A DNA stretch of 10,269 bases from Burkholderiales bacterium. Its GTDB lineage: Bacteria > Pseudomonadota > Gammaproteobacteria > Burkholderiales > Casimicrobiaceae. A program made the translations under genes and the position numbers. Shown here one piece after another: positions 1 to 7,714 of the stretch. The DNA lies in the NCBI GenBank assembly GCA_025354075.1, contig JANXNO010000023.1, forward strand, positions 1 to 10,269. The letters run 5' to 3'. The notes under the pieces are model-generated. The model ran no database searches. It saw only the letters and a list, made by a program, of their open reading frames with translations, and was not told where the DNA came from. The stretch's first letter is position 1, and each line of letters begins with the position of its first letter.

Positions 1-274
1 TTTGGCCCGCCGGGCTGGTTTGATGCGTGATGAGCTGCATGCCAAGGATCGCGGTGGCGTATTCGCGCACTTGCTCCAGCGACTTCGCCACCTTGACGCC
101 GCCGCCCTTGCCGCGACCACCGGCGTGGATTTGTGCCTTGACCACCCACACCGGGCCGCCCAGCTCCTGCGCCGCTTTCACGGCTTCTTCGACAGTGAAC
201 GCCGGGATGCCGCGTGGCACCGGAACGCCGAATTCGCGAAGAATTTGTTTACCCTGGTACTCGTGAATTTTCAC
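1..274 (-). CDS. sucC: Succinyl-CoA ligase (ADP-forming) beta subunit, N-terminal part, cut by window edge
   Basis: This is the N-terminal 91 residues of the beta subunit of succinyl-CoA synthetase, which with SucD interconverts succinyl-CoA and succinate with nucleotide phosphorylation in the TCA cycle, in the cytosol. The protein begins [20 protein letters not shown] and continues through [19 protein letters not shown], the nucleotide-binding start of the ATP-grasp domain and a hallmark of SucC. The start is a GTG at 274-272, because the MKIHEYQ beginning matches the family and a Shine-Dalgarno AGGGG (complement of 282-286) lies 7 nt upstream. The gene follows the DUF2889 gene by 38 nt on the same strand, so the two are probably cotranscribed. 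The remaining roughly 300 residues, and presumably sucD, lie off the left edge. The wording of the N-terminus is typical of betaproteobacteria. Identification is secure; only the GTG start is inferred. Confidence 0.95.
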   Translation of the reverse strand, partial: MKIHEYQGKQILREFGVPVPRGIPAFTVEEAVKAAQELGGPVWVVKAQIHAGGRGKGGGVKVAKSLEQVREYATAILGMQLITHQTSPAGQ

Positions 275-281
275 GGCTCAA

Positions 282-286
282 CCCCT
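282..286 (-). promoter_or_regulatory. Ribosome binding site of sucC
   Basis: AGGGG on the minus strand lies 7 nt before the GTG start of sucC. It decides the choice of this non-ATG start. It sits in the 38-nt gap after the DUF2889 gene. Confidence 0.7.
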
Positions 287-312
287 GTTGTTATCAATCG
301 AAAATGTATGGT

Positions 313-888
313 TCACAGCGTCACGGCTTCATCCCGCGCAGCGGTGGATTCACCCACAAACCACTTCGGGTAATACACGCGCACCGTCTCTCTGTTTGTC
401 GCCAAAGCGTGGCACGAATCGAGTTGAAACGGCTTCTTGCCGTCAACCGAATCCGCCTCGTTTTTAATCCCGGCGAACGTCTGCACCGCAGCGGTTGGCA
501 AGTAACCCAGCAGCTCTGACAAATGCGTACAACCCTTCACGCCGCCCATATTCTCGGCGATGGACTTGCGAAAACCTTTCAGCAGATTGCTGCCGATCAA
601 TTTTTTGTATTCAGGCCCGATGCGGTTGCATTGGCCGGGATACGGCATCTCGTCGGTCACCGCCTCAATGTCGATCACTTCAAATCGGCGGTCAATGGTC
701 ACCCGCGCCCACATGTTGTGAACCGGAATGTCCTTGCTGCGCGTGCCCATCGCGAGCTTGTAGTCGCGCTCTTTGTGGTCGGTAATGTGCGCCTCAATGT
801 CAAAGAGACCATCATCACGACGAAAGCCTTCATAGCTCACACGTCGCAGATGCAGTCGCTCGCGGGCAGCAGGGGAAGACAGCGGCAT
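313..888 (-). CDS. DUF2889 domain protein of unknown function
   Basis: A 191-residue protein of the DUF2889 family (Pfam PF11136), whose function is not known. Visible family features are the start MPLSSPAARERLHLRRV, the block GYRRxDGLxDIE-like at about residues 21-33 (here GFRRDDGLFDIEAH), a VHNMW segment, and the conserved GGVKGCTHLSELL stretch with Cys120 and His122. A second Cys-His pair (SCHA) lies in the C-terminal part, so metal or redox chemistry is conceivable, but this is only inference. No signal peptide or membrane segment is visible, so the protein is probably cytosolic. The gene is first in a minus-strand pair with sucC, an arrangement I recall as common in betaproteobacteria. 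It is divergent from glpK with 135 nt between. The ATG at 888 lacks a clear Shine-Dalgarno but fits the family's usual N-terminus. Confidence 0.88.
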   Translation of the reverse strand: MPLSSPAARERLHLRRVSYEGFRRDDGLFDIEAHITDHKERDYKLAMGTRSKDIPVHNMWARVTIDRRFEVIDIEAVTDEMPYPGQCNRIGPEYKKLIGSNLLKGFRKSIAENMGGVKGCTHLSELLGYLPTAAVQTFAGIKNEADSVDGKKPFQLDSCHALATNRETVRVYYPKWFVGESTAARDEAVTL

Positions 889-1023
889 GTGAGGAATCGA
901 TTGGCGTATTCACCAGCGGAAGCTCGCACGGACGCTCTCCTGGGGACACGGTAGACTGTGTTGGGACGCTGATTCTAGCGCGATTTGTGCGGTGCAACGA
1001 GGGCTTACCCGAAGGAGGTGAAC
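889..1023. promoter_or_regulatory. Divergent intergenic region between the DUF2889-sucC pair and glpK
   Basis: These 135 nt separate two divergent transcription units, so promoters for both must lie here or reach into the genes. I could not find a convincing -35/-10 pair: TTGGGA (961-966) and TAGACT (951-956) resemble the hexamers but are not correctly spaced. No operator-like dyad was evident. Confidence 0.45.
1012..1020 (+). promoter_or_regulatory. Strong ribosome binding site of glpK
   Basis: AAGGAGGTG is a nearly full match to the anti-Shine-Dalgarno sequence and lies just before GTG 1024, with AAGGAGG ending 5 nt upstream. It fixes the glpK start at this GTG rather than at the in-frame TTG at 985. 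Confidence 0.85.
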
Positions 1024-2516
<1,493 letters not shown>

Positions 2517-2529
<13 letters not shown>

Positions 2530-3362
2530 AATTTCTTCTCGCAGGTATCGTGGGCGTCTTCGCAATTAACGGCGCACATGCCGTTGAACCACTGCGCGTA
2601 TTCGACGCGCACATGCACTACAACATAGAAGCACGTGAACCGTATCCGCCCGCTGCCATCCTGGAGATTTTTCGCAAGAGCAACGTACGTGGCGTCCTCG
2701 CCACCTCGCGTCCGAATGACGGCTCTGAATTGCTGATGAAAGTCGCGCCAGAGTCGTTAACCATCGTGCCATTCATTCGCGTGTATCGTGATCGTGCGGA
2801 CTATGGAACGTGGCACAAGAACCCGGAAATTGTCGCCATGATCGAGCGCGAATTTTCCGAGGGCGCGATGAAGGGCAAGGTGCGTGGCATTGGCGAGTTT
2901 CATCTGTATGGTGATGAGGCAAAGTCAAAGGAATTCGCGCAGATCGTCGCCTTCGCGCAAAAGAACGACTTGTGGTTGCATGCGCACAGCGATGAGGCCG
3001 CGATTAACCACATCTTCACGCTCGCTCCCAAGGCAAAAGTAATCTGGGCGCACACCGGATTCAGCGTCGCCACAGATCGCGTGGCAGCGATGATGAAAGC
3101 GCATCCCGGTTTGATGGGCGAACTGTCGTATCGTAACGACATCACCGATGGCGGCAAACTCTCGAAGCCGTGGCGAGCGCTGTTCACGGCATACCCCGAC
3201 CGCTTTCTGCTCGGCTCCGATTGCTGGGTGACTGAGCGCTGGGCGCAGTACGGCGAGATCATGGATTACTACCAGCGCTGGCTGGCCGAATTGCCGCGCG
3301 ATGTTGGCAATAAAATCGCGCATCGCAACGCGGAGCGGATTTTTGGGATCACGCTGAAATAG
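2517..3362 (+). CDS. Exported amidohydrolase-superfamily protein
   Basis: A 281-residue protein with an N-terminal signal peptide: Lys3/Lys5, a hydrophobic core at residues 6-17 and a probable signal peptidase I site after AHA at residue 22. The mature protein looks like an amidohydrolase_2-type TIM barrel (PF04909). It shows the metal-binding HxH as DAHMHY (His32, His34), GEFHLYG around Glu127/His129, LHAHSD (His155, His157), WAHTGF (His179) and a late GSD (Asp235). These fit a metal-dependent hydrolase or decarboxylase-type enzyme acting outside the cytoplasm. The substrate cannot be read from sequence. The start overlaps the end of glpK by 13 nt in another frame, so the two are probably translated from one message. 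A periplasmic hydrolase joined to a cytosolic glycerol kinase suggests, but does not show, release of a glycerol-containing or related substrate. Confidence 0.85.
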
Positions 3363-3396
3363 CGCGCACCTTCACACGGCTGGTGTCCTTCTCGGC

Positions 3397-3413
3397 CCTT
3401 CGACAAGCTCAGG
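3397..3413. repeat. Short intergenic repeat, CCTTCGACAAGCTCAGG type
   Basis: The core CCTTCGACAAGCTCAGG matches a short motif found, from general knowledge, in the intergenic regions of many proteobacteria and other bacteria. Translated on the reverse strand it gives the well-known spurious peptide LSLSKG. Its role is unknown. Only one copy is present in this window. Confidence 0.55.
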
Positions 3414-3495
3414 ATAAACCGTCGTTCCGATAGCCGGGAATTCCGAAAATTCGCAATCGTTGTCGCCGGTAACGACCCGTCCGCGTTGCGGCGCT

Positions 3496-3524
3496 CTGGA
3501 TGCCCGCCTTTGGCGAGCATGACG
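3496..3524. repeat. Degenerate hairpin intergenic repeat
   Basis: This resembles a decayed copy of the common intergenic hairpin repeat CTGGATTCCCGCC...GGGAATGACG. TGCCCGCC and GGCGAGCA flank a TTT loop. On the plus strand one C-A mismatch breaks the 8-bp stem, whereas on the minus strand that position is a G-U pair. There is no following T-run, so it is not a typical terminator. Confidence 0.5.
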
Positions 3525-3547
3525 CCAATATGGCATTTCCAGTTCTC

Positions 3548-3569
3548 TACTGACACAATGCTGTCAGGA
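3548..3569. promoter_or_regulatory. Inverted repeat, candidate operator of the VOC-Cdd1-YafY operon
   Basis: A perfect 6-bp dyad CTGACA-N6-TGTCAG (3550-3555 and 3562-3567) extends to 8-bp arms with one mismatch. It ends about 50 nt upstream of the first gene of an operon that encodes its own YafY-type HTH-WYL regulator. The position and symmetry fit a site for a dimeric regulator. Binding by that regulator is inference; no well-spaced -10 box was identified nearby. Confidence 0.5.
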
Positions 3570-3619
3570 GCACCCGCAAATAATTCTTCGTCCGTCTACC
3601 AACACACGAAGGAAACACA

Positions 3620-3988
3620 ATGATCGGCAACGCAGTCTGGTTTGAAATCCCCGCGAGCAATTTTGAGCGCGCGATAACGTTCTATGAAGCGGTATTTCAG
3701 GTGTCGCTCAATCGCCAGAAGATGGGCGGCGGCGATCTCGCCGTCTTTCCGGGCAGCGACAGCTCGGTGAACGGTGCCGTCGTCAGTGAGGCGGGCTACG
3801 TTCCCGCACTGAACGGCGCAGTGGTATACCTCAATACCGGCGACGAGATGACGCCGTTCCTTGATCGCGTCACGGCCAACGGCGGCTCGATCATCGTGCC
3901 AAAAACCGCGCTGCCACCGGGCATGGGCCACTTCGCGCACTTCGGTGACACCGAAGGCAATCGTGTCGGTCTGTTTTCGCAGAACTGA
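3620..3988 (+). CDS. VOC-family (glyoxalase/bleomycin-resistance fold) protein
   Basis: A 122-residue single-domain protein of the vicinal oxygen chelate superfamily, most like the COG3324 group of predicted lactoylglutathione-lyase relatives. It shows two beta-alpha-beta-beta-beta modules: WFEIPASNFERAITFYEAVF at residues 7-26, and GAVVYLNTGDEMTPFLDRV followed by GGSIIVPKTALPPGMGHFAHFGDTEGNRVGLFS to the end. The closing D-TEGNRVGL motif carries the glutamate that is often a metal ligand in this fold. The substrate is unknown; many annotated relatives are probably not glyoxalases. AAGGA at 3609-3613, 6 nt before the ATG, supports the start. It is the first gene of a tight three-gene operon, 23 nt before the Cdd1-like gene, so it is likely controlled by the YafY-type regulator encoded there. 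Confidence 0.88.
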   Translation: MIGNAVWFEIPASNFERAITFYEAVFQVSLNRQKMGGGDLAVFPGSDSSVNGAVVSEAGYVPALNGAVVYLNTGDEMTPFLDRVTANGGSIIVPKTALPPGMGHFAHFGDTEGNRVGLFSQN

Positions 3989-3995
3989 TCCTTGT

Positions 3996-4007
3996 GGTTA
4001 GGTAACC
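3996..4007. repeat. Small inverted repeat before the Cdd1-like gene
   Basis: GGTTA-GG-TAACC is a 5-bp perfect dyad just upstream of the start codon at 4012. It occupies the place where a ribosome binding site would lie, and the only Shine-Dalgarno-like bases (AGG) are inside it. It may be chance. Confidence 0.3.
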
Positions 4008-4011
4008 TGAA

Positions 4012-4308
4012 ATGAGCCCCAGAAAAGTCATTCTCGAAGACGTCGTACTGCTGACCGACTTGCCCAACATAGGTAAATCGTTGGCAGGTGATCTGCAATT
4101 GATTGGCATTGCACGGCCCGCAGAACTTCGCGGTCGTGACCCCTACGAGATGTACGAAACGCTGTGCGAGATGACTGCGCAGCGGCACGATCCGTGTGTG
4201 CTTGATGTGTTCATTTCGGTGACGCGTTTTATGGCGGGCGAAGCGCCAACTGCTTGGTGGTCATTCACAGCAGAGCGCAAACGTACGCTAGCGCAGCACC
4301 AGCGGTAG
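4012..4308 (+). CDS. Cdd1-family helix-hairpin-helix protein
   Basis: A 98-residue protein of the Cdd1 family (pathogenicity locus family, PF11731), often annotated as a helix-hairpin-helix or mitomycin-resistance-like protein. Residues 13-33 (LLTDLPNIGKSLAGDLQLIG) contain the LPNIG hairpin of a helix-hairpin-helix, a fold that commonly binds DNA non-specifically. Downstream are the family motifs GRDPYEMYETLCE (41-53), RHDPCVLDVF (58-67) and a final WWSFTAERK. Despite the family name, there is no sign of pathogenicity function here; the biochemical role is unknown. It lies 23 nt after the VOC gene and 7 nt before the YafY-type regulator gene. Its ribosome binding site is poor, suggesting translation coupled to the upstream gene. 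Confidence 0.88.
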   Translation: MSPRKVILEDVVLLTDLPNIGKSLAGDLQLIGIARPAELRGRDPYEMYETLCEMTAQRHDPCVLDVFISVTRFMAGEAPTAWWSFTAERKRTLAQHQR

Positions 4309-4315
4309 AGCAACG

Positions 4316-5017
4316 ATGCGCCGCGCAGACCGACTGTTTCGCATCGTCCAGTTTCTGCGCGGTCGTCGTCTCACCACGGCGCAACAACTCGCTAAATGGT
4401 TGCAGGTCAGCGCGCGCACCATCTATCGCGACATCCGCGATCTCGCGCTCACGGGCACACCCATCGAGGGTGAAGCCGGTGTGGGCTATCGGTTGCGCGG
4501 CGGGTTCGAGTTGCCACCGTTGATGTTTGATATTGAAGAGGTCGAAGCGCTGACGCTCGGCGCACGCATGGTCGAAGCGTGGAGCAGCCCGCAGCTTGGT
4601 GCCGCCGCGCTGTCCGCCATTGCCAAGATCGCGACGGCGTTGCCACCCGAGCGCCGTCAATGGTTAGAAGCCAGCCGAACTTACGTTCCGCAGTTCCATA
4701 TTCCCAAGCAGCTCGGTGAGCGATTCGAGCTGTTACGCGGCGCGATTCGTGACAAGGCGAAAGTGCATTTCGTCTACGCCGATGTCGAGAAAAAACTCAG
4801 CGAGCGACGGGTGCGACCGTTGTCGCTTTACTTCTGGGGCGAACACTGGACGCTCGCCGCGTGGTGTGAATCGCGTGATGACTTTCGCAGCTTTCGTATT
4901 GATCGCGTAATTCGGCTGCATGTGACGGAAGAAAAATTCAAGGACGAGGCCGGCAGGCGACTGTCGACTTTTGTGCGTGGGCAGCAGGCTATGGTCAACG
5001 CCATTTCGTCTCGGTAA
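4316..5017 (+). CDS. YafY-family HTH-WYL transcriptional regulator
   Basis: A 233-residue regulator. An N-terminal winged HTH of the HTH_11/DeoR type covers about residues 5-60, with the recognition helix SARTIYRDIRDL at 32-43. It is followed by GVGYRLRGG (wing) and a linker with ELPPLMFD. The C-terminal half is a WYL domain (PF13280) at about residues 140-205, with YFWGEHWTLAAWCESRDDFRSFRIDRV. The signature reads WTL (178-180) instead of WYL, which I believe is usual in the YafY subgroup. WYL domains are thought to sense ligands, in some cases nucleic acid. As last gene of the operon it probably regulates the operon itself; the dyad at 3548-3569 is the best candidate site. The start is ATG 4316, 7 nt after the preceding stop, with only a weak Shine-Dalgarno. 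Confidence 0.9.
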   Translation: MRRADRLFRIVQFLRGRRLTTAQQLAKWLQVSARTIYRDIRDLALTGTPIEGEAGVGYRLRGGFELPPLMFDIEEVEALTLGARMVEAWSSPQLGAAALSAIAKIATALPPERRQWLEASRTYVPQFHIPKQLGERFELLRGAIRDKAKVHFVYADVEKKLSERRVRPLSLYFWGEHWTLAAWCESRDDFRSFRIDRVIRLHVTEEKFKDEAGRRLSTFVRGQQAMVNAISSR

Positions 5018-5089
5018 GCGCCCAAGGAATATTCGTTGCCGCAGCGCGAGGGGCTAGACTTCAGGCGACCTCACGCATACGGAAAACCA

Positions 5090-5131
5090 ATGATCTCGCC
5101 TGGTTCGAACGCCGTGACCCTACGCCCATGA
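5090..5131 (+). CDS. Possible 13-codon leader peptide overlapping the ThDP enzyme start
   Basis: ATG 5090 is preceded by GGA (5081-5083) with a 6-nt gap, and opens a frame encoding MISPGSNAVTLRP. Its TGA at 5129-5131 overlaps the ATG of the next gene as ATGA. The main gene has no visible Shine-Dalgarno of its own, so the leader could supply ribosomes by termination-reinitiation. The peptide is not rich in branched-chain residues and no attenuator hairpins are evident, so it is not a classical ilv leader. It may be chance. Confidence 0.35.
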   Translation: MISPGSNAVTLRP

Positions 5132-6669
5132 ACGGCGCAAAAAGCCTCGTCGAAACGCTGCTGAAATCCGGCGTCGACACCTGCTTCGCCAACCCTGGCA
5201 CCAGCGAAATGCACTTCGTCGCAGCGCTCGATCAAAGTGTCGGCATGCGTTGTGTGCTCGGCTTGCAGGAAAACGTGGTCACCGGCATGGCGGACGGCTA
5301 CTACCGGATCATAGGCAAGCCAGCCACCACGCTCCTTCATTGCGGGCCGGGCCTCGCCAATGGGTTGGCCAATCTGCACAACGCGCGTCGCGCGAAGAGC
5401 GGCATCGTCAACATCGTCGGCGACCAGGCGACGTATCACCGCCCGCTCGACGCACCGCTTACCGCAGACACCGACAGCCTCGCACGCGCCGTGTCCGCGT
5501 GGGTGCGCACTAGCACACACGCAGCACACGTTGGTTGCGATGCCGCCGATGCCGTGCAAGCGGCGCGCACGGCGTCGGGACAAATCGCCACACTGATTTT
5601 GCCGTCCGATACATCTTGGGACGAGGGCGGAATCGTCGCCGATGCGCTGGCCGTGCCTGCTCCGCCCGCGATTGATCCGTTCGCCGTGCAGAACGCCGCG
5701 CGGATTCTGCGCACGCAAAAGAACGTGCTAATCCTGCTCGCGGGACGCGCCGTGCTGGGTCAATCGCAAGTGCTCGCGTGGCGCATCGCGCAGGCAACCG
5801 GCGCAACGCTCATGGCCGATTACGTGACCGGCCACATGCAGCGCGGACGCGGTCGTTTGCAGTTGGAGCGTGTGCCGTACAACACCGACCTGGCGGTGCA
5901 GGCGCTGAGCCGTTTCGAACACGTCATTTTGGTTAGCGCCAAACCTCCGGTTGGGTTCTTTGCCTACCCCGGAAAGCCATCGAAGCAGTATCCCGAGCGC
6001 GCGCAATTGCATGTGCTCGCGCGCGACGATCAGGACGGTGAAACCGCGTTGCAGGCGTTAGTTGATGAACTTAATGCACCCAGCGCAGCAATCCCCGATC
6101 CCGGCGCACGCCCCAACGCCGTCACGGGTGCACCAACGCCCGAAGGCCTCGCGCAAACACTCGCAGCCGTGATGCCAGACAACGCTATCGTGTCGGATGA
6201 AAGCGTGTCCTACGGTCGCAGCTTCTACAAAAACACTCACGCTGCGCCTGCGCACGACTGGTTGCATCTGGTCGGCGGTGCAATCGGTGCGGGTTTGCCG
6301 ATGGCAACGGGTGCCGCCATCGGCGCTGGTGGTCGACGCCGCGTGATCAATCTGCAAGCCGACGGCTCGGCTATGTATTCGCTGCAAGCGCTGTGGACGC
6401 AAGCGCGCGAGCGGCTGCCCGTCACCACCATCCTGCTCAACAATCGCAGATACAGCATCCTGATCGGTGAATATCAGGCGGTTGGCGCAACGCCGGGGCC
6501 AGTCGCCATGAGCATGCTCGACCTCGGCAATCCTAATCTCGATTGGGTGAAGCTTGCTAACGGCATGGGCGTCGAGGCGGCGCGAGCGACGACTTTGGAA
6601 GCGTGCGCGGATTTGATGAAGCAAAGCTTTCAGCAGAGCGGGCCGTTTTTGATTGAGCTGATGATTTGA
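5128..6669 (+). CDS. Thiamine-diphosphate enzyme, acetolactate synthase large-subunit-like
   Basis: A 513-residue protein with the three-domain layout of ThDP-dependent 2-oxoacid enzymes. The N-terminal pyrimidine-binding domain (about 1-165) begins MNGAKSLVETLLKSGVD and has FANPGTSEMHF and the catalytic Glu48 in LQENVVTGMADGYYRI. A central domain follows (about 185-310). The C-terminal pyrophosphate-binding domain (about 340-510) has ADGSAMY (Asp412) and LLNNRRY (Asn438, Asn439), the Mg-ThDP motif. The usual GDG reads ADG here, which I believe is common in this subgroup. No regulatory small subunit gene is adjacent and the neighbours are not branched-chain biosynthesis genes, so it is probably not the housekeeping IlvB. 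A decarboxylase or carboligase with another 2-oxoacid is equally possible. ATG 5128 matches the family N-terminus but lacks a Shine-Dalgarno; see the leader frame ending in ATGA. Confidence 0.88.
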   Translation: MNGAKSLVETLLKSGVDTCFANPGTSEMHFVAALDQSVGMRCVLGLQENVVTGMADGYYRIIGKPATTLLHCGPGLANGLANLHNARRAKSGIVNIVGDQATYHRPLDAPLTADTDSLARAVSAWVRTSTHAAHVGCDAADAVQAARTASGQIATLILPSDTSWDEGGIVADALAVPAPPAIDPFAVQNAARILRTQKNVLILLAGRAVLGQSQVLAWRIAQATGATLMADYVTGHMQRGRGRLQLERVPYNTDLAVQALSRFEHVILVSAKPPVGFFAYPGKPSKQYPERAQLHVLARDDQDGETALQALVDELNAPSAAIPDPGARPNAVTGAPTPEGLAQTLAAVMPDNAIVSDESVSYGRSFYKNTHAAPAHDWLHLVGGAIGAGLPMATGAAIGAGGRRRVINLQADGSAMYSLQALWTQARERLPVTTILLNNRRYSILIGEYQAVGATPGPVAMSMLDLGNPNLDWVKLANGMGVEAARATTLEACADLMKQSFQQSGPFLIELMI

Positions 6670-6918
6670 ATCGCCTGCGACTCGCCGAACGCGTCGCCGC
6701 AAGGCTCAATCAAGTGGCTGGCAACGGCCAGAAAAGCGCGACATCAGAGATTCAGCTTTTTATTGAAATCCTTATTGGCATTGGGCTCACGCCGGATAAA
6801 GATTAGTTATTGAGTTTTGCATATTCGCGGTCTTAGCCCTTATCAATAGTCGCTTCCAGCCAAAAAGCCGTCACCATTTTCGCGCTGTATCGAAGCATTC
6901 GTGGAGTGAGAGGGCACG
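6670..6918. other. Convergent intergenic region without a clear gene
   Basis: These 249 nt separate the ends of the ThDP enzyme gene and the minus-strand ugpQ-like gene, so terminators for both are expected, but no hairpin followed by a T-run was found. A 5-bp hairpin CTGGC-AACG-GCCAG lies at 6718-6731. The only open frame of note is a TTG-started frame of 46 codons (6666-6806). From 6807 to 6918 nothing was recognised. Confidence 0.5.
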
Positions 6919-7674
6919 CTATTTTGTGAACACGATTTTGTCCACCGCGTCGGTGATCACCGTGTCCACACCCCAAGCCCAGAGCCGTTCGGCGTCTACC
7001 ATATCGTTACAGGTGTAGCAGGCCACGCGCAGCCCGTTGGCGTGGGCTTGAGCTACGATTTCTCTGGTCAGCGTTCGCCAGTTGGCATCCATCGCAATCG
7101 CGCCGACGGCCTTGCAGCATGCGAGCCAATCTGCTGGCAGTGGGTTCTCAAACAGATGCGCGCGATCAAACTCGGGCGCAGCGTCGCGAGCGGCGATGAG
7201 CGCTTCGGTGGAGAACGACGAGAGCAGCGGTTTAAGCGCGGCGAGTGCCGGGTCAGAGAAGAGTGCCTGCGTTTCCAGTGCAACCGCCGCACCGGTTTCT
7301 CGCTCGCGACCGATGCAGGGCTTGATCTCGGTGTTGAGTTGAACGCCATTCTCAATGCAATATTTCGCGACACGCCAGTACGTCGGGATTGGTTCGCCTG
7401 CGTAGGCGGGCGAGTGCCATGAACCGGCATCAAGTAGCGCGAGCTGGTGCCACGTCTTTGCGGCGACGCGACCACGTCCGTCGGAGCAGCGGTTGGTGGT
7501 GTCGTCATGCATCAACAGCAGCGTGCCGTCGCCCGACAGCTTGACGTCAATTTCGGTTGCGCGATAGCCGAAGGACACGCCGTGACGGATCGCGGCCAAT
7601 GTGTTCTCGGGCGCAAGTCTGCCCGCGCCACGATGAGCGATGGTTTTGGGATAGGGCCAGGCGGGGAGGTTCAT
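6919..7674 (-). CDS. ugpQ: Cytosolic glycerophosphodiester phosphodiesterase
   Basis: A 251-residue GDPD-family enzyme (PF03009) that hydrolyses glycerophosphodiesters, from phospholipid breakdown, to glycerol 3-phosphate and an alcohol. It aligns well from memory with E. coli UgpQ: WPYPKTIAHRGAGRLAPENT at residues 6-25 with the catalytic His14 and Arg15, EIDVKLSGDG with Glu41 and Asp43 as metal ligands, the second catalytic His56 in LLMHDDT, LDAGSW, and EIKP with Glu116. The end has the usual WGVDTVITDAVD. No signal peptide is present, in keeping with the cytosolic UgpQ type rather than periplasmic GlpQ. No ugpBAEC transporter genes are visible. It follows the ALDH gene by 75 nt on the same strand, so it may be read from the same message, though a repeat-like sequence lies between. 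ATG 7674 has no clear Shine-Dalgarno. Confidence 0.92.
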   Translation of the reverse strand: MNLPAWPYPKTIAHRGAGRLAPENTLAAIRHGVSFGYRATEIDVKLSGDGTLLLMHDDTTNRCSDGRGRVAAKTWHQLALLDAGSWHSPAYAGEPIPTYWRVAKYCIENGVQLNTEIKPCIGRERETGAAVALETQALFSDPALAALKPLLSSFSTEALIAARDAAPEFDRAHLFENPLPADWLACCKAVGAIAMDANWRTLTREIVAQAHANGLRVACYTCNDMVDAERLWAWGVDTVITDAVDKIVFTK

Positions 7675-7692
7675 GGCGGAAGTTTAGCCGTC

Positions 7693-7714
7693 TAGGAGCG
7701 CCGTGGTCGCGACC
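7693..7714. repeat. Degenerate REP-like sequence between the ALDH and ugpQ genes
   Basis: TAGGAGCG, six bases, then TCGCGACC resembles the REP-type units known in Pseudomonas and Xanthomonas relatives (GGAGCGAC...GTCGCGACC) and the clearer pair at 9339-9403. The inner stem is weakened. The rest of the 75-nt gap holds a 6-bp dyad CGGTTC/GAACCG (7715-7720 and 7741-7746) without a T-run. This is a tentative call from similarity by eye. Confidence 0.35.

Larger units (their letters stand above)
3363..3619. other. Intergenic region with decayed repeats and an operator-like dyad
   Basis: These 257 nt between the amidohydrolase gene and the VOC gene contain no believable gene. An apparent minus-strand frame across 3269-3556 reads through the repeat sequences and overlaps the amidohydrolase gene, so I treat it as spurious. 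The region holds two degenerate intergenic repeats (3397-3413 and 3496-3524) and the dyad at 3548-3569. No clear terminator for the glpK unit was found. Confidence 0.6.

Noticed and set aside
2..373. Plus-strand frame of 123 codons
   Set aside because: It is the antisense shadow of sucC and the end of the DUF2889 gene.
951..966. TAGACT and TTGGGA as promoter elements for glpK
   Set aside because: The hexamers are in the wrong order and spacing for a sigma-70 promoter.
985..1023. Upstream TTG start for glpK
   Set aside because: The strong Shine-Dalgarno AAGGAGGTG lies directly before GTG 1024, and the resulting 501 residues match the usual family length.
3510..3534. TTGGCG and TATGGC as a promoter for the VOC operon
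   Set aside because: The spacing is far too short and the sequence belongs to a repeat hairpin.
3269..3556. Minus-strand frame of 95 codons across the amidohydrolase end and spacer
   Set aside because: It reads through two intergenic repeats, giving the well-known spurious LSLSKG peptide, and overlaps a real gene on the other strand.
5071..5718. Minus-strand frame of 215 codons
   Set aside because: It lies antisense to the well-supported ThDP enzyme and shows no recognisable family; long antisense frames are expected at this GC content.
6058..6702. Minus-strand frame of 214 codons
   Set aside because: Antisense to the C-terminal domain of the ThDP enzyme, Arg-rich and low in recognisable motifs.
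6718..6731. CTGGC-AACG-GCCAG hairpin as a terminator for the ThDP gene
   Set aside because: Only a 5-bp stem and no T-run follows on either strand.
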